From Granulosicoccus sp964390335 (GTDB taxonomy: Bacteria > Pseudomonadota > Gammaproteobacteria > Granulosicoccales > Granulosicoccaceae): 64,000 nt of DNA. The notes below the pieces were generated by a model that ran no database searches, was not told the DNA's origin, and was given only the letters and a program-made list of their open reading frames with translations. The DNA lies in contig CAYMHU010000017.1 of NCBI GenBank assembly GCA_964390335.1, forward strand, positions 1-64,000, given 5' to 3'. The translations under genes were made by a program, and so were the position numbers. Shown in pieces: positions 54,367 through 63,927 of the stretch (within the stretch, counting starts at the first letter, position 1; each line of letters opens with the position of its first letter).

Positions 54367-55634
54367 CGTACTACTCCTCGATCGCGTGAACGACTGTTAT
54401 TGCGATTAATGTCTGTCTGATCCAAAGGTAAATCGCTGAATCGCGGCGCATCATTAGCAGAGCTGTCCAGCACGCCAACTCGACCTGCACCGGAAGCTGT
54501 GCCCGAGGAATTACTTTGCCCGATTAATTTATCAATTGGCAAATACATCAGACTGTTTCCACCACCTTCATTTTGATCAACCAGCACTTTGCTGGTATTA
54601 CCCAACACACTTTCCATGGCTTCGATGTACAGTCGCTCCCGGGTAACCTCTGGCGCTTTTTTGTATTCCTTCAGTAGCGATAAGAAACGTTGGGACTCAC
54701 CCAGTGCAGATTGCTCTACGCGGGTTTTATACCCTTCAGCTTCTTCGATGATTCGTGCGGCGTCACCACGTGCGACAGGCAGAATCTCGTTGGCGTACGC
54801 CTCTGCTTCACTGATGATACGTTCTTTATCCTCACGCGCTTTGATCGCATCCGAGAACGCAGCCTGTACTTCATCAGGTGGCTGGGCTTCTTCTAAACTG
54901 ACCGCCGTGACAATAAGCCCGGTTTCATATTGATCCAATATGGCCTGTACAGTCGTTGACGTTATGGATTGCAGGTCTTCAACTTCGACTGGCTCGCTAT
55001 CGCCTTCTGCCGCTTCCACAACCTCGGTTGTAATGATCGCTTCCATATCTGCCTGACCGATGGCTTCGCGCACCGCACTTTCCACCACTTGCTCAAGCGT
55101 TTGGTCTGGGAACTTAACGTTAAACAAGTATTGCTCGGCGCTTTGAATGTTGTATTGCACAGACAGCGTAATTTTGACTAGATTTTCATCTTGCGTTAAC
55201 GCAATTTGCTGATTCATTTTGGCAGTACGAACCTGCGCCACATCCACTTTTTCAACCGTTTCAACCGGCCAAGGAATGTGCCAGTGCCAGCCCGGCGCTG
55301 TAGTTTCTGTGTGCTTGCCAAAGCGCGTTTCTACCCCCGCTTCCGCGGGTTGCACAACGTAAAAGCCTGATGCGCCCCAGAATCCAAGCGCAACTAAGGC
55401 AATGATTGACAGACCCAAACCGCCGATTTGGCCTCCGGACATTCCACCACCGGAACCAAAACTGCTGCCGTTTCCACCGCCTTTCTTACCAAATAGGCCG
55501 TCAAGTTTATTCTTCAGGTTTTTGAAAACTTCGTCGAGATCGGGTGGTCCGCCGTTATTGTTGCCACCACCACCGGAATTTTTCCGGTTGCCCCAAGGAT
55601 CGTTATCGTTCCCGCCTGGCTCATTCCAAGCCAT
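54363..55634 (-). CDS. hflK: HflK, SPFH-family FtsH regulator
   Basis: 423 residues. A Gly/Asn-rich cytoplasmic N-terminus (NEPGGNDNDPWG, then GGGNNNGGPPDLDEVFKNL), one membrane helix (about 72-97), the SPFH domain (about 98-290, VQPAEAGVETRFGKHTETTAPGWHWHIPWP) and the coiled coil with EDKERIISEAEAYANEILPVARGDAARIIEEAEGY. A typical partner of hflC; hfq and hflX lie upstream in the same run. Confidence 0.95.
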   Translation of the reverse strand: MAWNEPGGNDNDPWGNRKNSGGGGNNNGGPPDLDEVFKNLKNKLDGLFGKKGGGNGSSFGSGGGMSGGQIGGLGLSIIALVALGFWGASGFYVVQPAEAGVETRFGKHTETTAPGWHWHIPWPVETVEKVDVAQVRTAKMNQQIALTQDENLVKITLSVQYNIQSAEQYLFNVKFPDQTLEQVVESAVREAIGQADMEAIITTEVVEAAEGDSEPVEVEDLQSITSTTVQAILDQYETGLIVTAVSLEEAQPPDEVQAAFSDAIKAREDKERIISEAEAYANEILPVARGDAARIIEEAEGYKTRVEQSALGESQRFLSLLKEYKKAPEVTRERLYIEAMESVLGNTSKVLVDQNEGGGNSLMYLPIDKLIGQSNSSGTASGAGRVGVLDSSANDAPRFSDLPLDQTDINRNNSRSRDRGVVR

Positions 55635-55672
55635 AGGTTTTTGCTCCGCAGCCAGTCTCGCCAGCTAGTGTA

Positions 55673-57010
55673 TTAAGCTTGTCCGGACACAGCCTTTGTC
55701 GGTGTATCCGGTGTGAAATTTTTAGCTAAGTCGTATTCATTTTCCCAACGGGCAAAATCAATACTGTCTAAATCTATGTGTAAAAGCGAACTGCCATCAG
55801 TCTCTATTCGCTCTTCTATTACGGCATCTGCATTAAACAGCATGGCACGTAACTTACCTTGTTCGGGCCGCAAATGTAGCCATCCAATGACTCGTTGTCG
55901 CGACACCCGCTCGGCTATGGCTTGCAAAAGTAACTCAAGCCCGTCGCCGTTTATGGCCGATAACCAAACCGCAACCGGTTCGCCCGACTCTGACCTATCT
56001 ATACGAGCCAATTGCCCGGCCCGATCTATTTTGTTATACACGATCAGCTGTGGAACGTCTTCGGCCCCGATCGTTTTGAGTACCTCATCAACATCGCTAA
56101 CCCGTTGGTCTTTCAAATCGTCGCTAACATCAATAACGTGTAGCAACAAATTTGCTTCGCGTGTTTCCGTCAACGTAGATAAAAATGCCTCGACCAACTG
56201 AGGCGGTAGATCGGAAATAAAGCCAACAGTGTCGGCCAAAATGGCCGTAGTCCCACCTGGTAATGTAAGGCGTCTTAGCGTGGGATCAAGTGTAGCGAAT
56301 AGCTGGTCCGCCGCGTAGACTTTTTCGTCAGTCAAACGGTTGAAAAGTGTCGATTTCCCTGCATTTGTGTAGCCAACCAGCGCTACAGTAGCCGTTCCGG
56401 ACTTGGTACGCTGACTTCGGCCCTGTTCGCGCTGCTTGCGCACTTTGCTCAAACGCCCTTTCAGGGTTTTTACTCGCTCGTTGAGTAATCGACGATCTGT
56501 CTCCAGCTGGGTCTCCCCTGGTCCGCGCAATCCAATCCCCCCTTTTTGCCGTTCAAGGTGAGTCCACCCGCGCACCAAGCGAGTCGAAAGGTGGGTGAGT
56601 TGGGCCAATTCAACCTGCAATTTACCCTCAAAAGTACGAGCCCGTTGAGCGAAAATATCGAGAATCAGCGATGCTCTGTCGAGCACCCGAACTTGTAACT
56701 CATTTTCCAGATTACGTTCCTGACTAGGAGATAAACGCTGGCCAAATAACACAACATCCACTTCGTGCGCCTTCAACAGCAATTTTATTTCGTCGATTTT
56801 TCCCTTACCTATGAAGTACCTAGGATCGGGACGGGACCGCTTACCGGTTACAAAGTCGGCAATTGTCAACCCGGCAGATGAGGCCAAATCCAAAAACTCC
56901 TGCCGCGAAGAATCGAGATCGGATTGGGGCGAATCACGCTTAGAGCTGTGCTGTTGGACATCTATATGAACAAGGAGAGCGTTGTCTCCTGTATCGGGTC
57001 GGTCAAACAA
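55673..57010 (-). CDS. hflX: Ribosome-splitting GTPase HflX
   Basis: 445 residues (E. coli 426). The N-terminal HflX domain with YFIGKGKIDEI and VLFGQRLSPSQERNLE, the linker KGGIGLRGPGETQLETDRRLL, and the G domain with GYTNAGKST (G1), ADTVGFISDLP (G3) and VYNKID (G4). The start is TTG at 57010 with AGGAG twelve bases upstream, a rather long spacing. Between hfq and hflK, as usual. Confidence 0.95.
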   Translation of the reverse strand: MFDRPDTGDNALLVHIDVQQHSSKRDSPQSDLDSSRQEFLDLASSAGLTIADFVTGKRSRPDPRYFIGKGKIDEIKLLLKAHEVDVVLFGQRLSPSQERNLENELQVRVLDRASLILDIFAQRARTFEGKLQVELAQLTHLSTRLVRGWTHLERQKGGIGLRGPGETQLETDRRLLNERVKTLKGRLSKVRKQREQGRSQRTKSGTATVALVGYTNAGKSTLFNRLTDEKVYAADQLFATLDPTLRRLTLPGGTTAILADTVGFISDLPPQLVEAFLSTLTETREANLLLHVIDVSDDLKDQRVSDVDEVLKTIGAEDVPQLIVYNKIDRAGQLARIDRSESGEPVAVWLSAINGDGLELLLQAIAERVSRQRVIGWLHLRPEQGKLRAMLFNADAVIEERIETDGSSLLHIDLDSIDFARWENEYDLAKNFTPDTPTKAVSGQA

Positions 57011-57053
57011 TTGCGCAAAAAACTCCTGGGCAATTGCCCGTCAAACAAAAGAT

Positions 57054-57305
57054 TTAGCTACCCTCTTCCGCGGCGTCTTCCTCGCCCGGTATAGCTATTT
57101 TGACTGGTCGACTGGGCACCACCGTTGAGATGGCGTGCTTGTATACCATTTGATTGACCGTATTTTTTAGTAACACAACAAATTGGTCAAATGACTCTAT
57201 CTGACCTTGCAATTTAATACCGTTTACCAAATAGATGGACACGGGAATCCGCTCTTTACGCAACGCGTTGAGAAATGGTTCCTGTAGAGACTGCCCTTTC
57301 GCCAT
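57054..57305 (-). CDS. hfq: RNA chaperone Hfq
   Basis: 83 residues: Sm1 motif QEPFLNALRKERIPVSIYLVNGIKLQGQIESFDQFVVLL and Sm2 YKHAISTVVPSRPV, then a short acidic tail instead of the longer E. coli tail. Gln8-equivalent, Phe42-equivalent and the YKHA rim-lining residues are present. miaA, its usual upstream neighbour, is absent here; a divergent plus-strand gene follows instead. Confidence 0.97.
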   Translation of the reverse strand: MAKGQSLQEPFLNALRKERIPVSIYLVNGIKLQGQIESFDQFVVLLKNTVNQMVYKHAISTVVPSRPVKIAIPGEEDAAEEGS

Positions 57306-57598
57306 GTTCTTTTATCCTTTTAATTAGCGTCAGCAATAAGCGTCATTAATAGTTGGGCGCGTAACAGAGAGTAACCTGGTTCGCAAAACCAATGCTTAAC
57401 CTCTGGCAATTGTGCGCTTTTATTGCCGCCAATGTCAATGTGGAAACTGCGAACTATTCTTTTACATCAAAAGCTTAGGTAATTTTACGGCTCGGGTTTT
57501 GTCATATCGCCGTTACACGGAGATCTCCAGCGGTTCAGCAGGTGTTCAGACAGTGAGCACTAGACTGAAAACGTCAAAATAATGAACCGGAGAAAACG

Positions 57599-58429
57599 AT
57601 GCGACGATCAACGGCACCAACAATGAAAGCGCTCAAGACTGCCCTAGCTGGCTTTGCACTTGCGGTAACACCAATGCTCACAAATCACGCACTGGCTGAA
57701 ACCCAAGTACGAATCCAAACCACAAACCTCAACTCAGATGTGTCCGAAGGCTACAACTTGTCTGTTGAAGAATGGTCTGCGCAAACGAGAGAGGTTCGGG
57801 AGAACAAGCCTCAAACCAGCGTGCGTCGCTCCAGTCGTCACGCATCTACACACAAACCGCTGGTTTGGGTGGCGAATATCGGGACTTTGTTGTTTGATGA
57901 TTTAGATGGCGATGGGTATCACAGTGGTTTTAGTTTAACCATTGATGTGGACAGCGAGTTTGGTGATACCGATGTTTACACGGCCATCTATCTAGCAGGC
58001 TCGAATGAGGAACTAAACTTATTGCACACCAGCGAACGGTTCACCATTTATGGGTCGCTTATTGGTGACGAGTACCGTATTGACACCGAACTGCGTAATA
58101 ACTTTCCAACCGATTACTATGACATCACCATTGATGTACATGATGCCTGGTCAGAAGCGATATTGGATACAGTCAACGCCAGACTATTCAGCAATTTAGA
58201 CGCTTTACCTCTGGAATCGGCCAACAATGAATCTGCGCACTCCGATTATCCGGACGATCAGGATAATCACGACGACTATTATGACGAAGATGGGTTTGAT
58301 CAGAATCCTAACAATGCCGCCGCGGGTATCGTCATCACAGAATACACCGGCGCACTGCATCCTGCCGTATTACTGATGGTGCTAACAGGGCTGTTCTATC
58401 GCCGTAAAACGCGAAAATCAAGTACTTAA
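57599..58429 (+). CDS. Secreted protein with C-terminal anchor (choice-of-anchor H type)
   Basis: 276 residues, ATG after GGAG. Signal peptide about 9-34. The core TLLFDDLDGDGYHSGFSLTIDVD, VYTAIYLAGSNEE, FTIYGSLIGDEYRIDTELRNNFPTDYYDITIDVHDAW fits the choice-of-anchor H pattern (a Ca-binding-like DxDGDGY followed by a beta-sandwich). An Asp-rich, Tyr-rich linker precedes a C-terminal hydrophobic helix and a basic end (YRRKTRK), the layout of a GlyGly-CTERM-type processing signal, although no Gly-Gly is seen. Divergent from hfq with 293 bases between; its function and protease are unknown. Confidence 0.72.
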   Translation: MRRSTAPTMKALKTALAGFALAVTPMLTNHALAETQVRIQTTNLNSDVSEGYNLSVEEWSAQTREVRENKPQTSVRRSSRHASTHKPLVWVANIGTLLFDDLDGDGYHSGFSLTIDVDSEFGDTDVYTAIYLAGSNEELNLLHTSERFTIYGSLIGDEYRIDTELRNNFPTDYYDITIDVHDAWSEAILDTVNARLFSNLDALPLESANNESAHSDYPDDQDNHDDYYDEDGFDQNPNNAAAGIVITEYTGALHPAVLLMVLTGLFYRRKTRKSST

Positions 58430-58531
58430 TGCTGATCATTACTCCCCGCGCAAGACATCTCGCGCTTATAATGATTGCTTGATCATACCGACGGTCCTGA
58501 TTGGCTCAGGGCCGTGCACTTGAGAGCAATT

Positions 58532-60430
58532 ATGAGCAAATTCGATTCTGTCCATAAAACATCACTCGAATCACCCGCCGAATTCTGGTTGGAAGCCGCC
58601 AAGGATGTGCACTGGGATAAATTCCCAACGCAAATACTCAATACCGACAACAGCCCGTTTAACCAATGGTTCGCCGATGGAGAAATTAACGCGTGTTACA
58701 ACGCGGTCGATCGCCATGTAGAAAACGGCCGCGCTGATCAGCTCGCCATTATTCACGACAGCCCTATCACGGGTACGCAACAGAAAATCACGTATCGAGA
58801 ACTTCAACAATCGGTTGCCACATTCGCCGGTGCCATGCGTGCGCAAGGTGTCGAAAAAGGCGATAGGGTATTGGTGTATATGCCCATGATTCCTGAAGCC
58901 ATTATTGCTGTGTTGGCTTGCGCACGACTCGGGGCCGTACATTCAGTTGTGTTTGGCGGATTTGCATCTAAAGAACTTGCTGTGCGAATCGATGATTGCT
59001 TGCCAAAGTTAATTGTCGGTGCTTCATGTGGTTTGGAACCATCACGCACAGTTGAATACAAGCCATTACTCGATGAAGCTCAAGTTTTCGCAAAACACAA
59101 AGTACCGCGCACCATCATCTATCAGCGCGAACAATTGCGCGTTGAACTGGAAGACGGTCGCGATATTGATTGGCAAGATGCCATGCAACACGCAACACCG
59201 GTAGATTGCGTACCCGTCAAAAGTACCGACCCGCTCTACATTCTGTATACATCCGGCACCACCGGTTTACCCAAAGGCGTTGTCAGAGACACCGGTGGCA
59301 GTGTTGTATCGTTGAAATGGACCATGTCAAATATCTATGGTGTTGAGCCGGGCGAAGTGTACTGGGCAGCATCCGATATTGGATGGGTTGTCGGTCACTC
59401 CTACATTATTTACGGGCCACTCTTTCATGGGTGCACCACTGTGATGTTCGAAGGTAAGCCTGTGGGTACACCAGATGCAGGTGCATTTTGGCGTGTCATT
59501 GATGAACACAAAGTCAGTGTGCTATTCACCGCACCTACTGCGTTTCGTGCCATCAAAAAAGAAGATCCAGATGGCGAAATGCTAAAAAAATACGATTTAA
59601 GTCATTTCAGAAATTTGTTCCTGGCTGGAGAACGTTGCGACCCGGACACGCTGGAATGGGCTCAAACTAAACTGGGCGTTGACGTTATCGATCACTGGTG
59701 GCAAACCGAAACCGGTTGGTCGATTTGCGCTAACTGTTTGGGTATTGAAAATCTCCCGGTTGTATCAGGTTCACCTTCTAAAGCCGTACCCGGTTATGAC
59801 TTGCAAGTACTCGACGACAACGGCAATCCGGTCAAGCCTGGTGAGATTGGCGCGTTGGTTGTCAAACTTCCATTACCCCCGGGCACGTTTACCACTTTAT
59901 GGGGTGCACCCGATCGCTTTGTATCTGCGTATTTCGATAGTTATAAAGGCTATTACGAAACCGGTGACGCAGGCTATATTGATGAAAACGGTTATGCATT
60001 TGTCATGGCGCGTACCGACGACGTGATTAATGTTGCCGGACATCGATTATCCACCGGTGCTATAGAAGAAGTGCTGGCTGGACACAGCGATGTGGCTGAG
60101 TGCGCCGTTATGGGTGCCGCCGACGACTTAAAAGGTCAACTGCCCATCGGACTGGTTATTCTTAACGACGGCTGCACGAAACCACACGAAACCATTCAAC
60201 AAGAGTTAGTGAAACGCGTGCGTGAGTACATTGGGCCCGTGGCGGCGTTTAAATCTGTAGCGGTAGTGAACCGCTTGCCAAAAACCCGCTCCGGGAAAAT
60301 TCTACGCAAGACCATGCGTAGCATTGCAGATTCTGCTAACTGGGATATGCCTGCCACCATCGAAGATCCCAGCGCGTTGGACGATGTCACTTCCGCACTG
60401 CAACAACTAGGATACGCAAATAAATCATGA
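58532..60430 (+). CDS. prpE: Propionyl-CoA synthetase PrpE
   Basis: AMP-forming acyl-CoA synthetase that activates propionate. I chose the ATG at 58532 (MSKFDSVHK) with TGAGAG upstream; the frame is open 19 codons before. 632 residues. AMP-binding P-loop YTSGTTGLPKG, WWQTETGW (A5), YYETGDAGY (A7), the ADDVINVAGHRLSTG A8 hinge and the acetylatable Lys in KTRSGKILRKTMR. A perfect TATAAT sits at 58467-58472 as a possible -10. Acetate as substrate cannot be excluded by sequence, but co-location with pccB and pccA supports propionate. Overlaps pccB by four bases. Confidence 0.88.
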   Translation: MSKFDSVHKTSLESPAEFWLEAAKDVHWDKFPTQILNTDNSPFNQWFADGEINACYNAVDRHVENGRADQLAIIHDSPITGTQQKITYRELQQSVATFAGAMRAQGVEKGDRVLVYMPMIPEAIIAVLACARLGAVHSVVFGGFASKELAVRIDDCLPKLIVGASCGLEPSRTVEYKPLLDEAQVFAKHKVPRTIIYQREQLRVELEDGRDIDWQDAMQHATPVDCVPVKSTDPLYILYTSGTTGLPKGVVRDTGGSVVSLKWTMSNIYGVEPGEVYWAASDIGWVVGHSYIIYGPLFHGCTTVMFEGKPVGTPDAGAFWRVIDEHKVSVLFTAPTAFRAIKKEDPDGEMLKKYDLSHFRNLFLAGERCDPDTLEWAQTKLGVDVIDHWWQTETGWSICANCLGIENLPVVSGSPSKAVPGYDLQVLDDNGNPVKPGEIGALVVKLPLPPGTFTTLWGAPDRFVSAYFDSYKGYYETGDAGYIDENGYAFVMARTDDVINVAGHRLSTGAIEEVLAGHSDVAECAVMGAADDLKGQLPIGLVILNDGCTKPHETIQQELVKRVREYIGPVAAFKSVAVVNRLPKTRSGKILRKTMRSIADSANWDMPATIEDPSALDDVTSALQQLGYANKS

Positions 60431-61959
60431 CAGACATCCATAGCCGACTAGCTGACAAACGCGCCGCAGCACTCGCTGGTGGCGGGGAAAAACGAGTTGC
60501 AGCGCAGCATGCCAAAGGTAAATTAACCGCACGCGAACGGCTCAGCGTTTTATTTGATAAAGGCACGTTCCGCGAATGGGACATGTTTGTTGAACACGAT
60601 TGTCATGACTTCGGCATGGAGAAAAACCGCATTCCTGGCGACGGTGTTGTTATCGGCTACGGACAAATCAATGGTCGTGTGACCTTCGCGTTTAGTCAGG
60701 ACTTCACCGTACTCGGTGGGTCCCTGTCGGCAGCTCATGCAAGAAAAATTGGCAAGGTGATGGATCATTGCATGCGCGTTGGCGCACCTATTATCGGCTT
60801 AAACGATTCCGGCGGTGCGCGAATCCAGGAAGGTGTTGCATCACTGGGTGGTTATGCCGATGTGTTTCAACGAAATATATTGGCCTCCGGCGTAGTGCCG
60901 CAAATCTCAGTGGTTATGGGTCCGTGTGCAGGCGGTGCAGTTTATTCACCCGCAATGACCGACTTTATCTTTATGGTGCGCGATTCCTCCTACATGTTTG
61001 TTACAGGCCCCGATGTCGTTAAAACTGTTACGCACGAAACTGTCACTCAAGAAGAGCTCGGCGGTGCAAGTACACACACAACAAAAAGCAGCGTAGCCGA
61101 TTGCGCATTCGATAACGACATTGAAACACTGGAGCAAGTTCGACGTTTCATGTCTTTTATGCCGCAAAACAATCGCACACCCGTACCGACACTTGAAACC
61201 AGCGACAACAAAACACGCACATGCCCTGCTCTAAACACGCTTGTACCAGAAAACCCGAATCTGCCTTACGACATTCGCGAATTAATCACCGGTGTTTGCG
61301 ATGAGAACGATTTTTTCGAATTACAACAGGACTTCGCGGGCAACATTATTATCGGCCTGGGCCGATTAAACGGTGAGACTGTTGGCTTTGTTGCAAATCA
61401 ACCCATGGTGTTGGCCGGTTGTCTCGATATTAACGCAAGCCGCAAGGCCGCCCGCTTTGTACGCTTCTGCGATGCGTTTTCTATTCCCATTGTAACCTTC
61501 GTGGATGTACCGGGATTCTTACCAGGAACGGCTCAGGAATACGGCGGCATTATTAAACACGGCGCAAAATTATTGTTTGCGTATGGGGAAGCCACGGTGC
61601 CAAAAATAACAGTGATTACCCGTAAAGCGTATGGCGGTGCTTATGATGTTATGGCATCCAAACATTTACGCGGCGACATTAACTACGCATGGCCATCGGC
61701 AGAAATAGCGGTTATGGGTCCAAAGGGAGCGGTAGAAATTATCTTTCGCGCTGACCGTGACTCGGAAGAAGCTATTGAACAACGTACTGAAGAGTATCGC
61801 GAGAAATTTGCAAACCCGTTTGTGGCGGGAAGCTTAGGCTTTATAGACGATGTCATAACACCTGCTAACACCCGCGTTCATCTGTGCCGCGATCTTGCCA
61901 TGCTGAAGGATAAGCAATTGCAGAATCCGTGGAAAAAACATGACAACATTCCACTGTAG
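60427..61959 (+). CDS. pccB: Propionyl-CoA carboxylase beta subunit
   Basis: Carboxyltransferase subunit that moves CO2 from biotin to propionyl-CoA. 510 residues. Two crotonase-fold halves; SGGARIQEGVASLGGYADVF and GPCAGGAVYSPAMTDF in the first, and DVPGFLPGTAQEYGGIIKHGAKLLFAYGEATVPKITVI in the second. The C-terminal KKHDNIPL is the PccB signature end. The biotin-transfer and acyl-CoA oxyanion holes are therefore intact. ATGA overlap with prpE; 12 bases to pccA. Confidence 0.94.
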   Translation: MTDIHSRLADKRAAALAGGGEKRVAAQHAKGKLTARERLSVLFDKGTFREWDMFVEHDCHDFGMEKNRIPGDGVVIGYGQINGRVTFAFSQDFTVLGGSLSAAHARKIGKVMDHCMRVGAPIIGLNDSGGARIQEGVASLGGYADVFQRNILASGVVPQISVVMGPCAGGAVYSPAMTDFIFMVRDSSYMFVTGPDVVKTVTHETVTQEELGGASTHTTKSSVADCAFDNDIETLEQVRRFMSFMPQNNRTPVPTLETSDNKTRTCPALNTLVPENPNLPYDIRELITGVCDENDFFELQQDFAGNIIIGLGRLNGETVGFVANQPMVLAGCLDINASRKAARFVRFCDAFSIPIVTFVDVPGFLPGTAQEYGGIIKHGAKLLFAYGEATVPKITVITRKAYGGAYDVMASKHLRGDINYAWPSAEIAVMGPKGAVEIIFRADRDSEEAIEQRTEEYREKFANPFVAGSLGFIDDVITPANTRVHLCRDLAMLKDKQLQNPWKKHDNIPL

Positions 61960-61971
61960 GGCGGCCACGTT

Positions 61972-63927
61972 ATGAGTATAAAAACCATAAAAAAAATTCT
62001 GATCGCCAATCGTGGCGAAATTGCCTGTCGTGTTATCAGAACCGCTAAAGAGCGCGGCATTGCAACCGTTGCTGTGTACTCAGATGCCGATAAGTTTGCA
62101 TTACACGTATTGCAAGCCGATGAAGCAATTCACATCGGTGGCAGCGCATCCAGCGAAAGCTATTTAAACATCGATGCGATTGTCGATGCCGTAAAAACAT
62201 CAGGCGCCGATGCCGTGCATCCAGGCTTCGGATTCTTATCCGAAAACTCCGCCTTTGCCGAACGCCTGGCAAGCGAGAAGATTATTTTTATCGGTCCCGG
62301 CTCCTACGCCATGCAAGCCATGGGCGATAAAATTGAGTCAAAAAAGCTCGCTAATGAAGCCAATGTCAACACCGTACCCGGGCACCCTGATGCGGTACCC
62401 GATGCTGATACCGCTTACAGCATTGCTGAAAAAATCGGCTGCCCGGTTATGCTAAAAGCATCTGCCGGTGGTGGTGGTAAAGGTATGCGCGTAGCCAACA
62501 CGCTCGATGAAGTACGCGACGGTTTTACCAGCGCGCAAAATGAAGCCCGAACTGCTTTTGGCGATGATCGAGTATTTGTTGAAAAGTTTATTGAACAACC
62601 TCGCCATATAGAGATACAAGTTATCGCCGATCAACACGGCAATTGTTTGTATTTAGGTGAGCGTGAATGTTCCATTCAGCGCCGACATCAAAAAGTACTT
62701 GAAGAAGCACCCTCCTCGTTTATCAGCCCTGAAACCCGTAAAGCCATGGGCGAACAGGCGGTGCGTCTTGCGCAGGCTGTTAATTATGTATCAGCAGGCA
62801 CGGTCGAATTTATTGTTGATGCAAAAGAAAACTTCTACTTTCTGGAAATGAACACCCGGCTTCAAGTGGAACACCCTGTTACCGAGTGTATTACCGGGCT
62901 TGATCTCGTGGGGTTAATGATCGATGTAGCCGAGGGACAAGCGCTTGCGCTCAAGCAAGACGATATCAAGCTAAATGGTTGGTCATTCGAGGCACGGGTT
63001 TACGCCGAAGACCCTGACAGAGGATTCCTTCCGTCGATTGGTCGCATCACCCGATACGCACCACCTGAAACCAATGTGTTAACCGATAGCTCTGGCGTGC
63101 GTGTGGATACCGGCATTCATGCTGGCGGTGAAATCTCCATGTATTACGACCCAATGATTGCCAAGCTGGTGAGCTGGGCTCCAACGCGAATGGAAGCCAT
63201 CAACATCATGCAGTCGGCACTCGATAATTATGAAATTGAAGGTGTACAGCACAACATTCCGTTTTTGTCGGCCTTGTTTGCACATCCGGCTTTACAGTCA
63301 GGCGATTTAACCACGCGATTTATTGAAGATCACTTTGCCGATGGATTTAACAGCGCCACTTATCAATCTGATTTTGCCGAACAGCTACCAGTCATTGCGG
63401 CCATCCTTGAGAGCAAAATGCGCACCCGCATGCAAGATATCAATGATGATCAACTGGGTGACCTGCACGTGATTAGCAGCGCTGGTACACAAGTGGTGAG
63501 CGCAACAGATCGACAACAATTTACATCAAGCTGGGCACCTGGCGATGCATTGTTACATACGCAATTCAACGATCAACCTATAACTATTGGTGTTAAGAAA
63601 AACGATACCGACTGGCAATTAAGCCATCGAGGCACGGTGCAACACTTTAATGCTTACCCAACGCATATAGCTGAACTGTTGCAACACATGCCAGAAAAAA
63701 TTGAGCAAGACTTATCACGGTTCTTGTTATCGCCAATGCCTGGTTTGCTCATGAAGCTACTGGTTAAAGAAGGTGATAGCGTAACCATAGGACAAGATCT
63801 TGCCGTGATCGAAGCCATGAAAATGGAAAACACGCTGAAATCTGAAGTCAGCGGGACAGTAGAAAAAATTGTTGCTGCTACTGGCGATAATTTGGCCGTC
63901 GACGCAATCATTCTGGAGTTTGCATGA
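61972..63927 (+). CDS. pccA: Propionyl-CoA carboxylase alpha subunit
   Basis: Biotin carboxylase plus biotin carrier. 651 residues. Order: biotin carboxylase N-domain (ILIANRGEIACRVIRTAKERG), ATP-grasp with KASAGGGGKGMR, HIEIQVIADQHGN, RRHQKVLEEAPSS and MNTRLQVEHPVTE; a BT-like region (about 450-570); and the C-terminal biotinyl domain with EAMKMEN, whose Lys is biotinylated. The arrangement is that of PccA rather than AccC, which lacks the carrier. The stop overlaps the ATG of the next gene by four bases. Confidence 0.95.
   Translation: MSIKTIKKILIANRGEIACRVIRTAKERGIATVAVYSDADKFALHVLQADEAIHIGGSASSESYLNIDAIVDAVKTSGADAVHPGFGFLSENSAFAERLASEKIIFIGPGSYAMQAMGDKIESKKLANEANVNTVPGHPDAVPDADTAYSIAEKIGCPVMLKASAGGGGKGMRVANTLDEVRDGFTSAQNEARTAFGDDRVFVEKFIEQPRHIEIQVIADQHGNCLYLGERECSIQRRHQKVLEEAPSSFISPETRKAMGEQAVRLAQAVNYVSAGTVEFIVDAKENFYFLEMNTRLQVEHPVTECITGLDLVGLMIDVAEGQALALKQDDIKLNGWSFEARVYAEDPDRGFLPSIGRITRYAPPETNVLTDSSGVRVDTGIHAGGEISMYYDPMIAKLVSWAPTRMEAINIMQSALDNYEIEGVQHNIPFLSALFAHPALQSGDLTTRFIEDHFADGFNSATYQSDFAEQLPVIAAILESKMRTRMQDINDDQLGDLHVISSAGTQVVSATDRQQFTSSWAPGDALLHTQFNDQPITIGVKKNDTDWQLSHRGTVQHFNAYPTHIAELLQHMPEKIEQDLSRFLLSPMPGLLMKLLVKEGDSVTIGQDLAVIEAMKMENTLKSEVSGTVEKIVAATGDNLAVDAIILEFA

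Noticed and set aside
58432..58487. Two tgatcat copies upstream of prpE as an operator
   Set aside because: The motif is short and common, and the spacing gives no clear dyad.
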